From: Paenibacillus sp.
Lineage (GTDB): Bacteria; Bacillota; Bacilli; Paenibacillales; Paenibacillaceae
Direction of reading: 5' to 3'
DNA: 64,000 nt
Assembly: GCA_023512345.1 (NCBI GenBank)
Contig: JAILZT010000004.1
Location: 186,001 to 250,000 of the forward strand
Part shown: positions 40,606 to 50,783 of the stretch, one piece after another
How positions within the stretch are numbered: the first letter of the stretch is position 1
Layout of the letters: each line of letters starts with the position of its first letter
Notes under the pieces: generated by a model
The model's input: only the letters and a program-made list of their open reading frames with translations
What the model was told of the DNA's origin: nothing
The model's database searches: none
Position numbers and translations under genes: made by a program

Positions 40606-43600
40606 ATGAGCCCTTTTGTGCATCTGCATGTGCATAGCGAATACAGTTTACTAGATGGGGCAGCTCGGATCACTGATCTGGTACGCCGTGCGGGCGAATA
40701 TGGCATGAAATCGCTGGCATTAACGGATCATGGGGTTATGTACGGGGCGATCCCTTTTTATAAAGCATGTAAAGAAAAAGGCATTAAGCCTATTATTGGA
40801 TGTGAAGCCTATCTAACTGCAGGTTCGCGCCGTGAGCGAGGGAGCCGTAAGGATCAACCGATCTATCACCTGATTCTCCTCGTCAAGAATGAGACGGGCT
40901 ACAAGAATCTGATGAAGCTGATCTCCATCGGTCACCTGGAAGGACAGCACTATAAGCCCCGCATTGATATGGAGGTCCTGGCGACCCATTCGGAGGGCAT
41001 TATTTGTCTCAGCGCCTGCTTGGGCGGGGAAGTACCACAGCATTTGCTGCACGGACGGGATGAGGAAGCTAAGAAATCAGCGTTGAGATACAAGGGAATT
41101 TTTGGAGATGACTTTTATCTGGAACTGCAGGATCACGGAATACCGGAGCAAAAGAGAGTGAATCCGAAGCTGATTGCCTTGTCAGCAGAATGTGGAATCC
41201 CCCTTGTTGCCACCAATGATGTCCATTATTTGGCTAGGGAAGATGCTGAAGTACAGGATGTACTGATCTGTATCGGAACCGGTAAGACAGTGGATGATGA
41301 GGAGCGCTTCAAGATAGGGACAGATCAGCTGTTTATGAAAAGTGCACAGGAAATGGCAGCCCTGTTTCCGCATGTTCCTCAAGCACTTGAAAACACCCTG
41401 AAGATCGCAGAAAAGTGCAATTTGGAGCTGGAGTTTGGTAAACATATTCTGCCTGCTTATGCTCCGTTGCCGGAGGGCATGGATTCCACTGCATATCTGA
41501 GGGAACTATGCCAGCGTGGGCTGGAGGAACGATACCGTGAAACGCCGCGCTGGGCATCCCCGGAGTTGAAGGAAGATGCCGAGAAACGACTGGCCTACGA
41601 GCTCGGTGTGATCGAAAAAATGGGCTTTAGCGATTATTTTCTTATTGTCTGGGATTTCATTGCCTTCTGTCATCGTCAGGGTATCGCTACGGGTCCGGGC
41701 AGGGGTTCCTCTGCAGGAAGCCTTACCGCCTATTCACTTCGTATTACGGATGTAGATCCGCTAAAATATAATCTATTGTTTGAACGTTTCCTCAATCCTG
41801 AGCGTATCAGCATGCCGGATATCGATATCGATTTCAGTGACGAGCGTCGTGAAGAAGTAATTACGTATGTTGTTGAAAAGTACGGTGATGAGCATGTCGC
41901 ACAGATCATAACATTTGGGACTATGGCGGCACGGGCCGCCGTACGTGATGTTGGACGGGCTATGAACCTGCCTTATGGAGAGGTAGATAAAGCCGCCAAG
42001 CTTATCCCAGGACAACTGGGCATCAGTATAACCCGAGCTTTGGAGAGCAGTCCGGAGCTGAAGGCTTTATATGATGGCCATCCCAAGACGAGAGCACTAC
42101 TCGACATGGCGATGAAAGTAGAAGGAATGCCGCGACACGCTTCGACACATGCCGCGGGGGTAGTGATTTCGAAGGGACCCCTAACCGATGCCGTGCCCCT
42201 GCAAGAAGGAAATGAGAGTACGGCGCTAACCCAATATTCGATGGAGCATTTGGAAAGTGTTGGATTGCTCAAGATGGATTTCTTGGGTTTGCGAACGTTG
42301 TCAATTATTGAGAGATGTATGAATTGGATTCGGGAGATGACAGGTGAAACACCTGATTTTCGGATCATTCCCGACAATGATATCCAAACCTATGACATGC
42401 TTGGGGCCGGGGAAACAACGGGTGTATTCCAATTAGAATCCGCAGGGGTAAGGCGTGTTCTGAAGGACATGAAGCCTAACGTTTTTGAAGATATCATATC
42501 TGTGCTTGCTTTGTACCGCCCCGGTCCGATGGAGTTCATTCCTAAATATATACAAGGAAAACATGGTCAGGTAGAAGTAGAATATCCGCATCCTGATCTG
42601 GCACCGATCTTATCAGACACCTACGGAATTATCGTGTATCAGGAGCAAATTATGCAAATTGCCTCCTTAATGGCAGGCTTTTCCTTGGGTGAGGCAGATT
42701 TGCTGCGCAGAGCGGTGTCCAAGAAGAAACGGGAGACCCTGGACAAGGAACGGAGCCATTTTGTCGAAGGAAGCTTGAATCAAGGCTATAGTGAAGGAGA
42801 GGCCAATGTCGTTTACGACATGATTGTGCGCTTCGCTGACTATGGTTTTCCACGTGCTCATGCGGCAGCTTACGGTGTTCTATCTTTCCAAACGGCTTAT
42901 CTGAAAGCTCATTATCCAGTGCAGTTTATGTCGTCTATGCTTACGGCTGTAATGGGAACCCACCGGAAGGTGGCTGAATATGTACTCGAGTGCAGGCGAA
43001 TGGGCATTCGTGTACTTCCACCAGATGTTAATGAAAGTCGCGTACTGTTCACTCCGGTTACTGGAGAAGAAGCTGGGCATATTCGTTTTGGTCTGGCTGC
43101 AGTTAAGAATGTAGGTACATTGGCAGTTGAAAATATTATGAAAGTGCGTCAGGAGCGTCCTTTTGATAGTCTTTTGGATTTCTGCCGCCGGGTGGATTTG
43201 CGGGTGTGCAACAAGCGAGTCATAGAATCGCTGCTACAGGCTGGAGCCTTCGATTATTTGCCTGGGCACAGAGCGCAGCTTCTGGCTATGCTGGATGAGA
43301 CCGTAGATGCAGCTGTGAAATGGCGTAAGGAGCGGGACGAACTGCAAATCCAGCTGTTCGACGATTTGGTTGAGACACCTAACTGGGAAATACGCTACCC
43401 GGATATCCCTAAATTCACGATAGGGCAGCAGCTTGAAATGGAGCGAGAACTCCTTGGGCTGTATTTGTCGGGACACCCGCTGGATGATACTGCTGGCCTG
43501 CTGGAGGAAAGCGGACTACAGCGGCTGATGGATCTTGGCGAGGTCCCCGATGAGAGTCAAACTGTAACTGCGGGCATGGTAGTATCCATTAAGGAAATTA

Positions 43601-44223
43601 CGACAAAACAAGGCAAAGCCATGGCTTTTGTCGAATGGGAGGACCAGATTGAGCGCTGCGAGGTGGTACTGTTTCCTGAGGTTTGGAAACGCAGCCGCGG
43701 CCTGATAGAGAAAGGTGCGCTGCTGGCCCTGCGCGCGAAGGTGCAGCAAGGGGATGAGGGGTTTAAGCTGCTGGCTGAGGAGGTAGCTCCGATCACCCCA
43801 GATGCGCTCCGGGGCCTGCTTCAGAGGCGCAGCGCAGCAGCCTCCCGTTCAATCGGGGGAAGCCGCAGAACAGGTATAGGTGCTGACGGTGCTGCTCGTG
43901 CCGCCGTGGGGGAACCCGTGACGCAGACAGTTGCAGCAGCAACTCCTATGGGGCAAGAGATTCGGGCCCCAAAGGCACAGGTAAGTAGTGAGTCTGCCCA
44001 ACGCATCTTCATCAAGATCACACCGCAATCTGAGAATGCGGCTCTTCTATCCCGTCTCAAAAAACTGCTGCAGACCCATCCCGGGCCTGTATCAACCCTG
44101 CTTTTTTATGAGCGTGAGCAAAAGCTGCTTGCGCTCAGTGACAGCTACCGGATCGAGCCCTCTCCAGCATTATTTGCTCAAATCGAGGAGATGCTCGGAA
44201 CAGGCTCAGTGAGAATAAAATAA
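40606..44223 (+). CDS. dnaE: DNA polymerase III alpha subunit (DnaE)
   Basis: The 1205-residue protein starts with a PHP domain (HLHVHSEYSLLDGAARI, LTDHGVMYGAIPFY), followed by the polymerase palm/fingers with the catalytic Asp pair in MPDIDIDFSDERR (Asp405 and Asp407), HaSTHAAGVV, and a C-terminal OB-fold region (VTAGMVVSIKEITTKQGKAMAFVEWED in part). It lacks an epsilon-like exonuclease insert, so it is DnaE rather than PolC. The stretch 1070-1130 is Ala/Arg/Gly-rich and probably a linker before the last domain. AAAGGAAGTGG precedes the ATG. It extends RNA primers on the lagging strand. Confidence 0.97.
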   Translation: MSPFVHLHVHSEYSLLDGAARITDLVRRAGEYGMKSLALTDHGVMYGAIPFYKACKEKGIKPIIGCEAYLTAGSRRERGSRKDQPIYHLILLVKNETGYKNLMKLISIGHLEGQHYKPRIDMEVLATHSEGIICLSACLGGEVPQHLLHGRDEEAKKSALRYKGIFGDDFYLELQDHGIPEQKRVNPKLIALSAECGIPLVATNDVHYLAREDAEVQDVLICIGTGKTVDDEERFKIGTDQLFMKSAQEMAALFPHVPQALENTLKIAEKCNLELEFGKHILPAYAPLPEGMDSTAYLRELCQRGLEERYRETPRWASPELKEDAEKRLAYELGVIEKMGFSDYFLIVWDFIAFCHRQGIATGPGRGSSAGSLTAYSLRITDVDPLKYNLLFERFLNPERISMPDIDIDFSDERREEVITYVVEKYGDEHVAQIITFGTMAARAAVRDVGRAMNLPYGEVDKAAKLIPGQLGISITRALESSPELKALYDGHPKTRALLDMAMKVEGMPRHASTHAAGVVISKGPLTDAVPLQEGNESTALTQYSMEHLESVGLLKMDFLGLRTLSIIERCMNWIREMTGETPDFRIIPDNDIQTYDMLGAGETTGVFQLESAGVRRVLKDMKPNVFEDIISVLALYRPGPMEFIPKYIQGKHGQVEVEYPHPDLAPILSDTYGIIVYQEQIMQIASLMAGFSLGEADLLRRAVSKKKRETLDKERSHFVEGSLNQGYSEGEANVVYDMIVRFADYGFPRAHAAAYGVLSFQTAYLKAHYPVQFMSSMLTAVMGTHRKVAEYVLECRRMGIRVLPPDVNESRVLFTPVTGEEAGHIRFGLAAVKNVGTLAVENIMKVRQERPFDSLLDFCRRVDLRVCNKRVIESLLQAGAFDYLPGHRAQLLAMLDETVDAAVKWRKERDELQIQLFDDLVETPNWEIRYPDIPKFTIGQQLEMERELLGLYLSGHPLDDTAGLLEESGLQRLMDLGEVPDESQTVTAGMVVSIKEITTKQGKAMAFVEWEDQIERCEVVLFPEVWKRSRGLIEKGALLALRAKVQQGDEGFKLLAEEVAPITPDALRGLLQRRSAAASRSIGGSRRTGIGADGAARAAVGEPVTQTVAAATPMGQEIRAPKAQVSSESAQRIFIKITPQSENAALLSRLKKLLQTHPGPVSTLLFYEREQKLLALSDSYRIEPSPALFAQIEEMLGTGSVRIK

Positions 44224-44291
44224 GAACATTTCAACTTCTTTCCGCATACATTAGGAAACCACGGGCAGCAAGTAGCGGAAAGGAGAGTTAT

Positions 44292-44780
44292 ATGTCATAT
44301 CAAATGGCAATAGATTTACTGGAACGCAGGGGAGTATCGATTTCATCCATCGCTGAGATCGTGTATATTTTGCAATCACCCTACTATCCAAATTTAAAAG
44401 ATGAGGAATGCGTTAACAGTGTGATTGCGGTTCTGGGCAAGAGAGAGGTGCAGTATACGCTAATAACGGGTATCGCGTTGGATGAGCTGGCAGAGAAAGG
44501 ATTGCTGCCGGAACCCCTGCAGGCCATCATGGAAGCCGATGAATCCCTATATGGAGTTGACGAGACTTTGGCGTTAGGTATCACTAATGTATATGGGATG
44601 ATAGGGCTTACAGGTTTTGGATATTTGGATAAACTTAAACTTGGCATAATTGGTGAATTGAACGACGATAAAAACAGTATTCACGTATTCTTAGATGATA
44701 TCGTTGCCGGGGTCGCCGCCGCTGCTTCAGCCCGGATAGCGCACCGGCATAAAGGAGCAAAGGTATATCCTCATTCTTGA
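44292..44780 (+). CDS. Phosphatidylglycerophosphatase A family protein, YutG-like
   Basis: A 162-residue PgpA/YutG-like protein. The shared YutG features visible are MAIDLLERRGVSISSIAEIVYILQ-like N-terminus, LITGIALDELAEKGLLPEPL, ESLYGVDETLALGITNVYG and a C-terminal FLDDIVAGVAAAASAR. PgpA dephosphorylates phosphatidylglycerophosphate; in Gram-positive members of this branch the length is similar. GGAAAGGAGAG precedes the ATG by about five bases. It is 68 bases after dnaE and may be co-transcribed with it. Confidence 0.82.
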   Translation: MSYQMAIDLLERRGVSISSIAEIVYILQSPYYPNLKDEECVNSVIAVLGKREVQYTLITGIALDELAEKGLLPEPLQAIMEADESLYGVDETLALGITNVYGMIGLTGFGYLDKLKLGIIGELNDDKNSIHVFLDDIVAGVAAAASARIAHRHKGAKVYPHS

Positions 44781-44940
44781 GAAAAAGAGGGAACTGGACA
44801 ATGCGGCTTCTAAGAAGCAGAGGCTAGCCCCGGTCTTTAACTGCCGATCTCTCCTGTTGCGGGAAAAAAGAAAACTGTGTTATCATGATTCCATTATACG
44901 GGATACGGCTGGTAATAAGATTGGGGAGGCCTTGCAGGGC

Positions 44941-45129
44941 ATGTGGACGGTAATATATATTGCGCCGACCGCCAGAGTGGCGGATATGATTGAGAGCAAG
45001 TTGACAGAAGAAGGATTCATGGTGAAGTGCCGTCCGGTAAATATGTCCAAGCAGCAATTTGAAATTCTAGTGCCTTCTGGAGAGCTTGAGGAAGTGCAGG
45101 AAGTCCTTAATCTAATTCTGCATCCCTGA
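44941..45129 (+). CDS. Small protein upstream of accD, DUF2007-like
   Basis: The 62-residue product (WTVIYIAPTARVADMIESKL, EGFMVKCRPV, KQQFEILVPSGELEEVQEVL) has the beta-alpha-beta pattern of the small DUF2007 signal-transducing-like proteins, which form a ferredoxin-like fold. GGGGAGG lies 11 bases before the ATG. It sits 76 bases before accD and may be co-transcribed. Function unknown; the family call is tentative. Confidence 0.65.
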   Translation: MWTVIYIAPTARVADMIESKLTEEGFMVKCRPVNMSKQQFEILVPSGELEEVQEVLNLILHP

Positions 45130-45205
45130 TTTATAACATCATGAAGAGCAGTCATGACAGCAGTAAGCTGCATAACGCAAATAAACGGCTGAAGAGGTGC
45201 GCCCC

Positions 45206-46099
45206 GTGTTCAAAGATTTATTTCAGAAAAAACGAAAGTACGCGACTATTCCTTCAGAGCGAGTGGATCGGAACGGTGGACAGACCGAGGGTGAACGACC
45301 TAAAAGGGAGATCCCTGAAGGCTTAATGAGTAAATGCAGCAAATGTAGTACGATCCAGTACAGCAAAGAGCTGGAAAAAAACTTAAAGGTATGTCCATCC
45401 TGCGGCCATCACATGCGCCTTAACGCTTCGGAGCGTATAGCAATAACATTAGACACTGAGGAATTTATCGAATTCGATAGTGAGATGTCCTCGGTTGACC
45501 CGCTTCAATTTCCAGGATACGCCTCCAAGCTGGAGCAGCAGGTGATTAAATCTGGTCAGACGGATGCTGTGATCACCGGTCAGGGAAGTATCGGCGGCTA
45601 TCAAGTTATTGTAGCGGTTATGAATTTTGAATTTTTCTCGGGCAGTATGGGCTCAGTGGTCGGAGAGAAGATTACCCGCGCAGTTGAGGAAGCCACAGAA
45701 AGAGGGCTGCCGCTGCTTATTTTCTCCACTTCTGGTGGAGCCAGAATGCAGGAGAGTATTTTAAGCCTTATGCAGATGGCAAAGACAAGCGCAGCACTGG
45801 CTAGATTTAATGAAGCAGGCGGATTGTTTATTTCTGTGATTACAGATCCGACTACAGGCGGCGTTTCCGCCAGCTTTGCTAGTCTCGGAGATATTATTAT
45901 TGCAGAACCAGGAGCAGTATTTGGGTTTGCAGGACGGATTGTCATTGAACAGACCATTCGCCAAAAGCTGCCGGATGACTTCCAAACGGCCGAGTTCAAC
46001 TTGCAGCATGGGCTGCTTGATCTCGTAGTGCACCGTAAGGAAATGCGAATGACATTAACCAAAATTTTGGAAATGCATGACGTGAAAGGGGGATTTTAG
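45206..46099 (+). CDS. accD: Acetyl-CoA carboxylase carboxyltransferase subunit beta
   Basis: The 297-residue protein begins [17 protein letters not shown] and has the zinc ribbon C44-x2-C47 and C63-x2-C66, followed by the crotonase-like carboxyltransferase fold ([21 protein letters not shown] in part, [17 protein letters not shown]). Start GTG at 45206 fits AGAGGTG about eight bases upstream and the usual N-terminus; GTG at 45197 would fall inside that site. With AccA it transfers carboxyl from biotin to acetyl-CoA, the first step of fatty acid synthesis. It is one base from accA. Confidence 0.97.
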   Translation: MFKDLFQKKRKYATIPSERVDRNGGQTEGERPKREIPEGLMSKCSKCSTIQYSKELEKNLKVCPSCGHHMRLNASERIAITLDTEEFIEFDSEMSSVDPLQFPGYASKLEQQVIKSGQTDAVITGQGSIGGYQVIVAVMNFEFFSGSMGSVVGEKITRAVEEATERGLPLLIFSTSGGARMQESILSLMQMAKTSAALARFNEAGGLFISVITDPTTGGVSASFASLGDIIIAEPGAVFGFAGRIVIEQTIRQKLPDDFQTAEFNLQHGLLDLVVHRKEMRMTLTKILEMHDVKGGF

Positions 46100-46100
46100 C

Positions 46101-47102
46101 TTGGCGGGAGAGTTGCCTTTTGAAATGCCTCTGGTAGAAATGCGTAAAAAAATAGCCGAGCTGAAGCAGTTCGGACAAGAAAAAGAAATTGATTTCAGTG
46201 ATGAGGTTGCCCGGCTGGAAGAGCGTTATAGTGCCTTGGAAGAGGAAGTTTATTCAAATATTTCTGCCTCACAAAAAATGCACCTCGCTCGTCACCAGGG
46301 CCGTCCGACTTCTTTGGATTTGATCGGGATGATTTTTACTGATTTTATAGAACTCCACGGGGATCGTATGTTTGGCGACGATCTTGCCATTGTAGGAGGT
46401 ATCGGTAAGCTGAACGGGATGCCGGTTACTATTATCGGCCAGCAGCGAGGCAAGGATACAAAAGAAAATATTTTGCGTTTCTTTGGCAGTGCTCACCCTG
46501 AGGGCTTCCGTAAGGCGCTTCGTTTGATGCATCAGGCGGACAAGTTCAAGCGGCCGATTATTACACTCGTTGATACGAAAGGCGCTTATCCCGGCAATAC
46601 AGCCGAGGAGAGAGGCCAGTCCGAAGCGATAGCTCGTAATCTACGGGAGATGTCGCAGCTCGGTGTTCCTGTTATTTGTGTAGTTATCGGAGAAGGCGGT
46701 AGCGGTGGAGCATTAGCATTGGCTGTGGGAAATCGTGTACTGATGCTGGAGCATGCCATTTATTCGGTAATATCCCCTAATGGTGCCGCATCCATCCTGT
46801 GGAAGGATGCTAGTAAGGCAGATCAGGCGGCAGAGGCGATGAAGATCACAGCGGCTGATTTGCTCGAAATGGAAGTCATTGAGGAGATCGTCCCAGAGCC
46901 TCGGGGCGGAGCGCATCGTGATTATGAAGCGACAGCGGCAGCGATTAAGGATGCAGTGTGGCGTCATCTACAGGATCTTTCTGGTCTGGATTCCGATGCT
47001 CTAAAAGAGGACAGGTACCTCAAATTCCGTAAAATCGGAACCTTTTCAGAAGGTCAGCAAGAGGTAATTACCTCAGAATTAGCGATGCTGGTCGAGGAAT
47101 AA
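46101..47102 (+). CDS. accA: Acetyl-CoA carboxylase carboxyltransferase subunit alpha
   Basis: The 333-residue AccA shows [18 protein letters not shown], the coiled N-terminal helix pair, and the crotonase-fold motifs [54 protein letters not shown] (in part) and [16 protein letters not shown]. The start is TTG at 46101, with AAAGGGGG upstream. It forms an alpha2-beta2 complex with AccD. In B. subtilis pfkA follows accA and precedes pyk; here a terminator and pyk follow directly. Confidence 0.97.
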   Translation: MAGELPFEMPLVEMRKKIAELKQFGQEKEIDFSDEVARLEERYSALEEEVYSNISASQKMHLARHQGRPTSLDLIGMIFTDFIELHGDRMFGDDLAIVGGIGKLNGMPVTIIGQQRGKDTKENILRFFGSAHPEGFRKALRLMHQADKFKRPIITLVDTKGAYPGNTAEERGQSEAIARNLREMSQLGVPVICVVIGEGGSGGALALAVGNRVLMLEHAIYSVISPNGAASILWKDASKADQAAEAMKITAADLLEMEVIEEIVPEPRGGAHRDYEATAAAIKDAVWRHLQDLSGLDSDALKEDRYLKFRKIGTFSEGQQEVITSELAMLVEE

Positions 47103-47192
47103 AATAGTCCAATTCATTTGCACTTTAGAACATAAATCTACACTTGTCCAACCTGTTTTTAGGGTATTGGCCTTGTTGTCACTTTTTTGTGC

Positions 47193-47236
47193 AAATAACC
47201 CCGGATGTTCGTCGGGGTTATTTTTATTTTTTTTTG
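47193..47236 (+). terminator. Rho-independent terminator after accA
   Basis: AAATAACCCCG pairs with CGGGGTTATTT, followed by long T runs. The 90 bases between accA and this hairpin show nothing else. Confidence 0.9.
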
Positions 47237-47285
47237 AAAATACAGAAAATTCGAGCTTTATTCACATCAAAAGGTCGCTAGTACA

Positions 47286-47314
47286 TTGATTTTGTGTCCC
47301 AGTTGCAGTAATAT
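47286..47314 (+). promoter_or_regulatory. Candidate promoter of pyk
   Basis: TTGATT, a 17-base spacer and TAATAT give the best sigma-A-like match in the 198-base gap before pyk (4 of 6 at each hexamer). An alternative TATGAT at 47354 has no good -35 partner. The leader would be about 115 bases. Confidence 0.35.
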
Positions 47315-47434
47315 TCATAAGGGCGCAGTCAATGTCGAATGTGACAAAGTTCCTATGATAACGCTTAATGTTATAGTAGATTTTGTAGTTGGAAAAAGTG
47401 AGACAGAGAGAACGAAAAAACGGAGGAAAACTTA

Positions 47435-48850
47435 ATGCGTAAAAGTAAAATTGTATGTACGATTGGTCCTGCAAGTGAATCGTTGGAAAACACAAAAAAA
47501 TTGATTTTGGCTGGTATGAATGTAGCTCGTCTGAACTTCTCTCATGGTGATTTCGAGGAGCATGGTGCCCGGATTACTACGATCCGTCAAGCTTGCAAAG
47601 AGCTTAACAAAACAGTTGCTATCCTGCTCGATACCAAAGGACCTGAGATTCGTACAGGTAAGCTTGCAGTAGAACCTATTGAATTAGTACAGGATGAGTA
47701 CCTGACACTTACTACTGAAGAAATTCTTGGTGATCAGAACCGTATCTCCATTACGTACAGCGACCTTCCTAATGACGTTCAAGTAGGCTCCACCATCCTG
47801 ATTGATGACGGCCTTATTGGTTTGACTGTAGTTGACGTTCAAGGCACAGAAATCAAAACCCGTATTGTTAACGGCGGTACAATTAAGAGCAAAAAAGGTG
47901 TTAACGTACCAGGAGTAAACATCTCCTTGCCGGGTATTACGGAAAAAGACACCAACGACATTCTTTTCGGGATCGAACAGGACATCGATTTTATCGCCGC
48001 TTCCTTCGTTCGTAAAGCTAGCGACGTTCTCGAAATTCGTGCGTTGCTGGAGAAAAACAATGCTGGACACATTCAAATTATTTCCAAAATCGAAAACCAA
48101 CAAGGTGTTGATAACCTTGATGAAATATTAGCGGTTTCCGATGGCCTGATGGTTGCACGTGGTGACCTCGGTGTGGAAATTCCAGCTGAAGATGTACCTT
48201 TGGCTCAAAAATTGATGATTCAAAAATGTAACGTTGCAGGAAAACCAGTTATCACAGCAACTCAAATGTTGGATTCCATGCAACGTAACCCGCGTCCTAC
48301 CCGCGCTGAAGCGAGTGACGTAGCCAATGCAATTTTTGACGGAACAGATGCAATCATGCTTTCCGGCGAAACAGCTGCTGGTAAATATCCAGTTGAATCG
48401 GTACTTACAATGTCCCGTATTGCTGAAAAAGCTGAGTCTGCTCTGAACCACCGTGAAATTTTCATGAAGCAACAAATCGCACAAGAAACTACAGTTACTG
48501 AAGCGATCAGCCAATCCGTTGCTATTTCTGCTTTGGATCTGAACGCTAAAGCTATTATTTCTTCGACTGTAACAGGTCACACAGCTCGCGTAGTTTCTAA
48601 ATACCGTCCTAAATCACCAATCATCGCTGTAACAACCCAAGAAAGAACTATGCGCCAACTAGCTTTGGTATGGGGCATTACTCCGGTATTTGGTCTTGAG
48701 GCTTCTTCCACGGACGAGCTTCTGGAAACAGCAGTTAAGGGTGGCTTGGATTCTGGGTTGGTTAAAAGTGGAGATCTTGTCGTTATTACTGCAGGTATCC
48801 CACTGGGACGTTCCGGTTCCACTAACTTGGTTAAAGTTACTACAGTTTAA
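47435..48850 (+). CDS. pyk: Pyruvate kinase
   Basis: The 471-residue pyruvate kinase shows [20 protein letters not shown] (in part), [26 protein letters not shown], the active-site [13 protein letters not shown] and [11 protein letters not shown], and [13 protein letters not shown]-type elements ([20 protein letters not shown]). It lacks the extra C-terminal domain of Bacillus-type pyruvate kinases (about 585 residues), giving a shorter enzyme. It makes pyruvate and ATP from phosphoenolpyruvate. CGGAGG lies seven bases before the ATG. Its own terminator at 48887 makes it monocistronic. Confidence 0.97.
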   Translation: MRKSKIVCTIGPASESLENTKKLILAGMNVARLNFSHGDFEEHGARITTIRQACKELNKTVAILLDTKGPEIRTGKLAVEPIELVQDEYLTLTTEEILGDQNRISITYSDLPNDVQVGSTILIDDGLIGLTVVDVQGTEIKTRIVNGGTIKSKKGVNVPGVNISLPGITEKDTNDILFGIEQDIDFIAASFVRKASDVLEIRALLEKNNAGHIQIISKIENQQGVDNLDEILAVSDGLMVARGDLGVEIPAEDVPLAQKLMIQKCNVAGKPVITATQMLDSMQRNPRPTRAEASDVANAIFDGTDAIMLSGETAAGKYPVESVLTMSRIAEKAESALNHREIFMKQQIAQETTVTEAISQSVAISALDLNAKAIISSTVTGHTARVVSKYRPKSPIIAVTTQERTMRQLALVWGITPVFGLEASSTDELLETAVKGGLDSGLVKSGDLVVITAGIPLGRSGSTNLVKVTTV

Positions 48851-48886
48851 TATTTACGGGGAGCTACTCCCTGTATATGTTCTTTC

Positions 48887-48933
48887 AAGAACGGATACCA
48901 CCCTCAATGGGACGGTATCCGTTTCTTTTTTTT
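48887..48933 (+). terminator. Rho-independent terminator
   Basis: AAGA-ACGGATACC-CCC pairs with GGG-CGGTATCCGT-TCTT, followed by T. Confidence 0.88.
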
Positions 48934-49025
48934 GATGATTGAACGTTTCTTACGATCGGGTTATGCTATTCTAGTCATTGTATTTATTTTTCGTTATTAA
49001 GGGATGGAGAGGACATATAGCATAA

Positions 49026-50201
49026 ATGAAAAAATTACTAAAACTGCGCGGGTTTTATCTGTTTTTAGGGTTAGCCGGCGGTTCGTTCGGTCCTTATCTG
49101 ACATCACTACTTGTTCATAATGGATTAGACAGCGGTCAGATCGGAATGCTAATGGCGACTGGTACACTTATTGCCATTCTTATTCAACCCATGTGGGGCA
49201 TCATATCCGACAGGTATAATCAGACACGGCTGGTGCTCATCCTAAGTGTGGCTGTTCCGGCGCTGCTTGCTGTTTTTTATCGTTCAGAATATTTCATTGT
49301 ACTCATGCTGGTGTTTACCTTGTCGACGATCTTCTCGTCCACTCAGGCACCTATTGCCGATTCTTACGCGATTGCTGCGGCCAAGAAGGCTGGTTCCACG
49401 TATGGGAGTATTCGGCTTATGCTAAGTTTCGGAGCGGCTGTAGGGAGCCTTATAGGGGCTAAATATGTATCTTCTTTCTCAGTGTCGACTATATGGATAC
49501 CTTTTTTATTTTTTAATAGCTTAGCAGTCCTTATTGCACTGACCTTGCCCAGACAGGCGGAAGAAAATCACATGATGAATCAGTCGTTCTCGCAAGGAGT
49601 TCGGAAGCTAATCGGAAATCGTGTGTTTTTGGCCTTCCTCGGAGGCAGCTTGCTTGTGAACCAAACCATGACTGCGTTTGGCACGTATTTTGTAGTGGCA
49701 TTTCAGTCTGTTGGAGGTTCCATGCAATATGCGGGAATTGCCCTCTTCATTGCATCCGTGACTAACGTTCCTTCCATGCTGCTAGCTTCGAAAATCATTA
49801 AAAGACTGGGAAGAGAGCGCACAATATTGCTCGGAGCTTCAATCTACGTTCTTCGGTGGGCGATCCAGGTTGCGTTCCCATATCCTTCAGTGATGATTGG
49901 AGTACAGGTACTGCATGGTTTATCCTTTGGGCTTTTCTATATCTCTGCTGTAGAGTATGTCTCCCAAATTACCTCATCTGACATGCAAGCTACAGGCCAG
50001 AGTATTTTCAATATGGTGTTTTCCGGGTTTGCGGGAATTCTCGGTAATGTACTTAACGGATTCTTGCTTAATCAAGGGGGTGTAGCTGCAATGAATCTCT
50101 CCTGCGTACTTAGTTCTGCCGCGGGTGCTGTTCTGCTGATCTATGTGGCGCGTAACACTACCCGTAAGCTGCCTGTTATATCCAACGAAGTTGGCGTCTA
50201 G
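49026..50201 (+). CDS. MFS transporter (MFS_1-like)
   Basis: A 391-residue transporter with about 12 predicted membrane segments. The N-terminus FYLFLGLAGGSFGPYLTSLL resembles the MFS_1_like branch (related to 3-phenylpropionic acid and nucleoside porters), and MWGIISDRYNQTR is the conserved loop 2-3 motif. GGAGAGG is rather far (about 13 bases) from the ATG, so translation may be modest. It is separated from pyk by a terminator. The substrate is unknown. Confidence 0.85.
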   Translation: MKKLLKLRGFYLFLGLAGGSFGPYLTSLLVHNGLDSGQIGMLMATGTLIAILIQPMWGIISDRYNQTRLVLILSVAVPALLAVFYRSEYFIVLMLVFTLSTIFSSTQAPIADSYAIAAAKKAGSTYGSIRLMLSFGAAVGSLIGAKYVSSFSVSTIWIPFLFFNSLAVLIALTLPRQAEENHMMNQSFSQGVRKLIGNRVFLAFLGGSLLVNQTMTAFGTYFVVAFQSVGGSMQYAGIALFIASVTNVPSMLLASKIIKRLGRERTILLGASIYVLRWAIQVAFPYPSVMIGVQVLHGLSFGLFYISAVEYVSQITSSDMQATGQSIFNMVFSGFAGILGNVLNGFLLNQGGVAAMNLSCVLSSAAGAVLLIYVARNTTRKLPVISNEVGV

Positions 50202-50246
50202 ACACCCTTGCCAGCTTTGATTTTCTAAAAAAAGGGGTATTGTCCT

Positions 50247-50783
50247 ATGAGTTCACGTCATTCGAATCTCACCAGCAGCTGGCATCCCACGTCCTTTCGA
50301 GTCCGTTATCAGGAAACGGACCAGATGGGCGTTGTGTATCATGCAAATTATTTGAATTGGTTCGAAATCGGACGCACCGAAATGCTGCGCGAGTTGGGGT
50401 TTACATATCGAGAACTTGAGCACAGTGGAGTTTTTCTTCCGGTTACCTCAGCAGATTTGCAATATAAAAGTCCGGCACGATATGATGATCTTGTCGTAGT
50501 CTTTGCGCGTCTTACCACTTTTGCCGCCGTAAGAGTTGTTTTTGAATACGAGATCCGGCGGCTTTCGCAGGAAGTAAGCGGTAATCCGGAAGAATTGTCC
50601 GGTAATCTAGAGCAGACTATGCCTCTTGATCCGTACAATAACCCCGGCGAATTGTTAGTTACCGGTTCTACTAGCCATGTATGGCTGAATAAGAATTGGA
50701 AGCCTACGCGGCTGGATAGAGCTCTTCCGGAGCTGTTTCAGGGTATAACAGGGGCGTTGAGGGAAGAAGGAGGAGCATTATGA
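50247..50783 (+). CDS. Acyl-CoA thioesterase, YbgC/4HBT type
   Basis: The 178-residue hotdog thioesterase carries the YbgC motif FRVRYQETDQMGVVYHANYLNWFEIGR (shown in part; Asp in ETDQMGVVYH is the expected catalytic residue), then FTYRELEHSGVFLPVTSADLQYKSPARYDD. A stretch of about 30 hydrophilic residues (SQEVSGNPEELSGNLEQTM onward) is inserted between late beta strands, making it longer than the usual 130-140 residues. AGGGG precedes the ATG. It overlaps fxsA by four bases (ATGA). Confidence 0.88.
   Translation: MSSRHSNLTSSWHPTSFRVRYQETDQMGVVYHANYLNWFEIGRTEMLRELGFTYRELEHSGVFLPVTSADLQYKSPARYDDLVVVFARLTTFAAVRVVFEYEIRRLSQEVSGNPEELSGNLEQTMPLDPYNNPGELLVTGSTSHVWLNKNWKPTRLDRALPELFQGITGALREEGGAL

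Noticed and set aside
45197-45205. Alternative GTG start three codons upstream for accD
   Set aside because: It would lie within the AGAGGTG ribosome site and would add residues absent from the typical AccD N-terminus.
47333-47339. Spo0A-like heptamer TGTCGAA before pyk
   Set aside because: A single heptamer is expected by chance, and it lies without a second box or a known Spo0A link.
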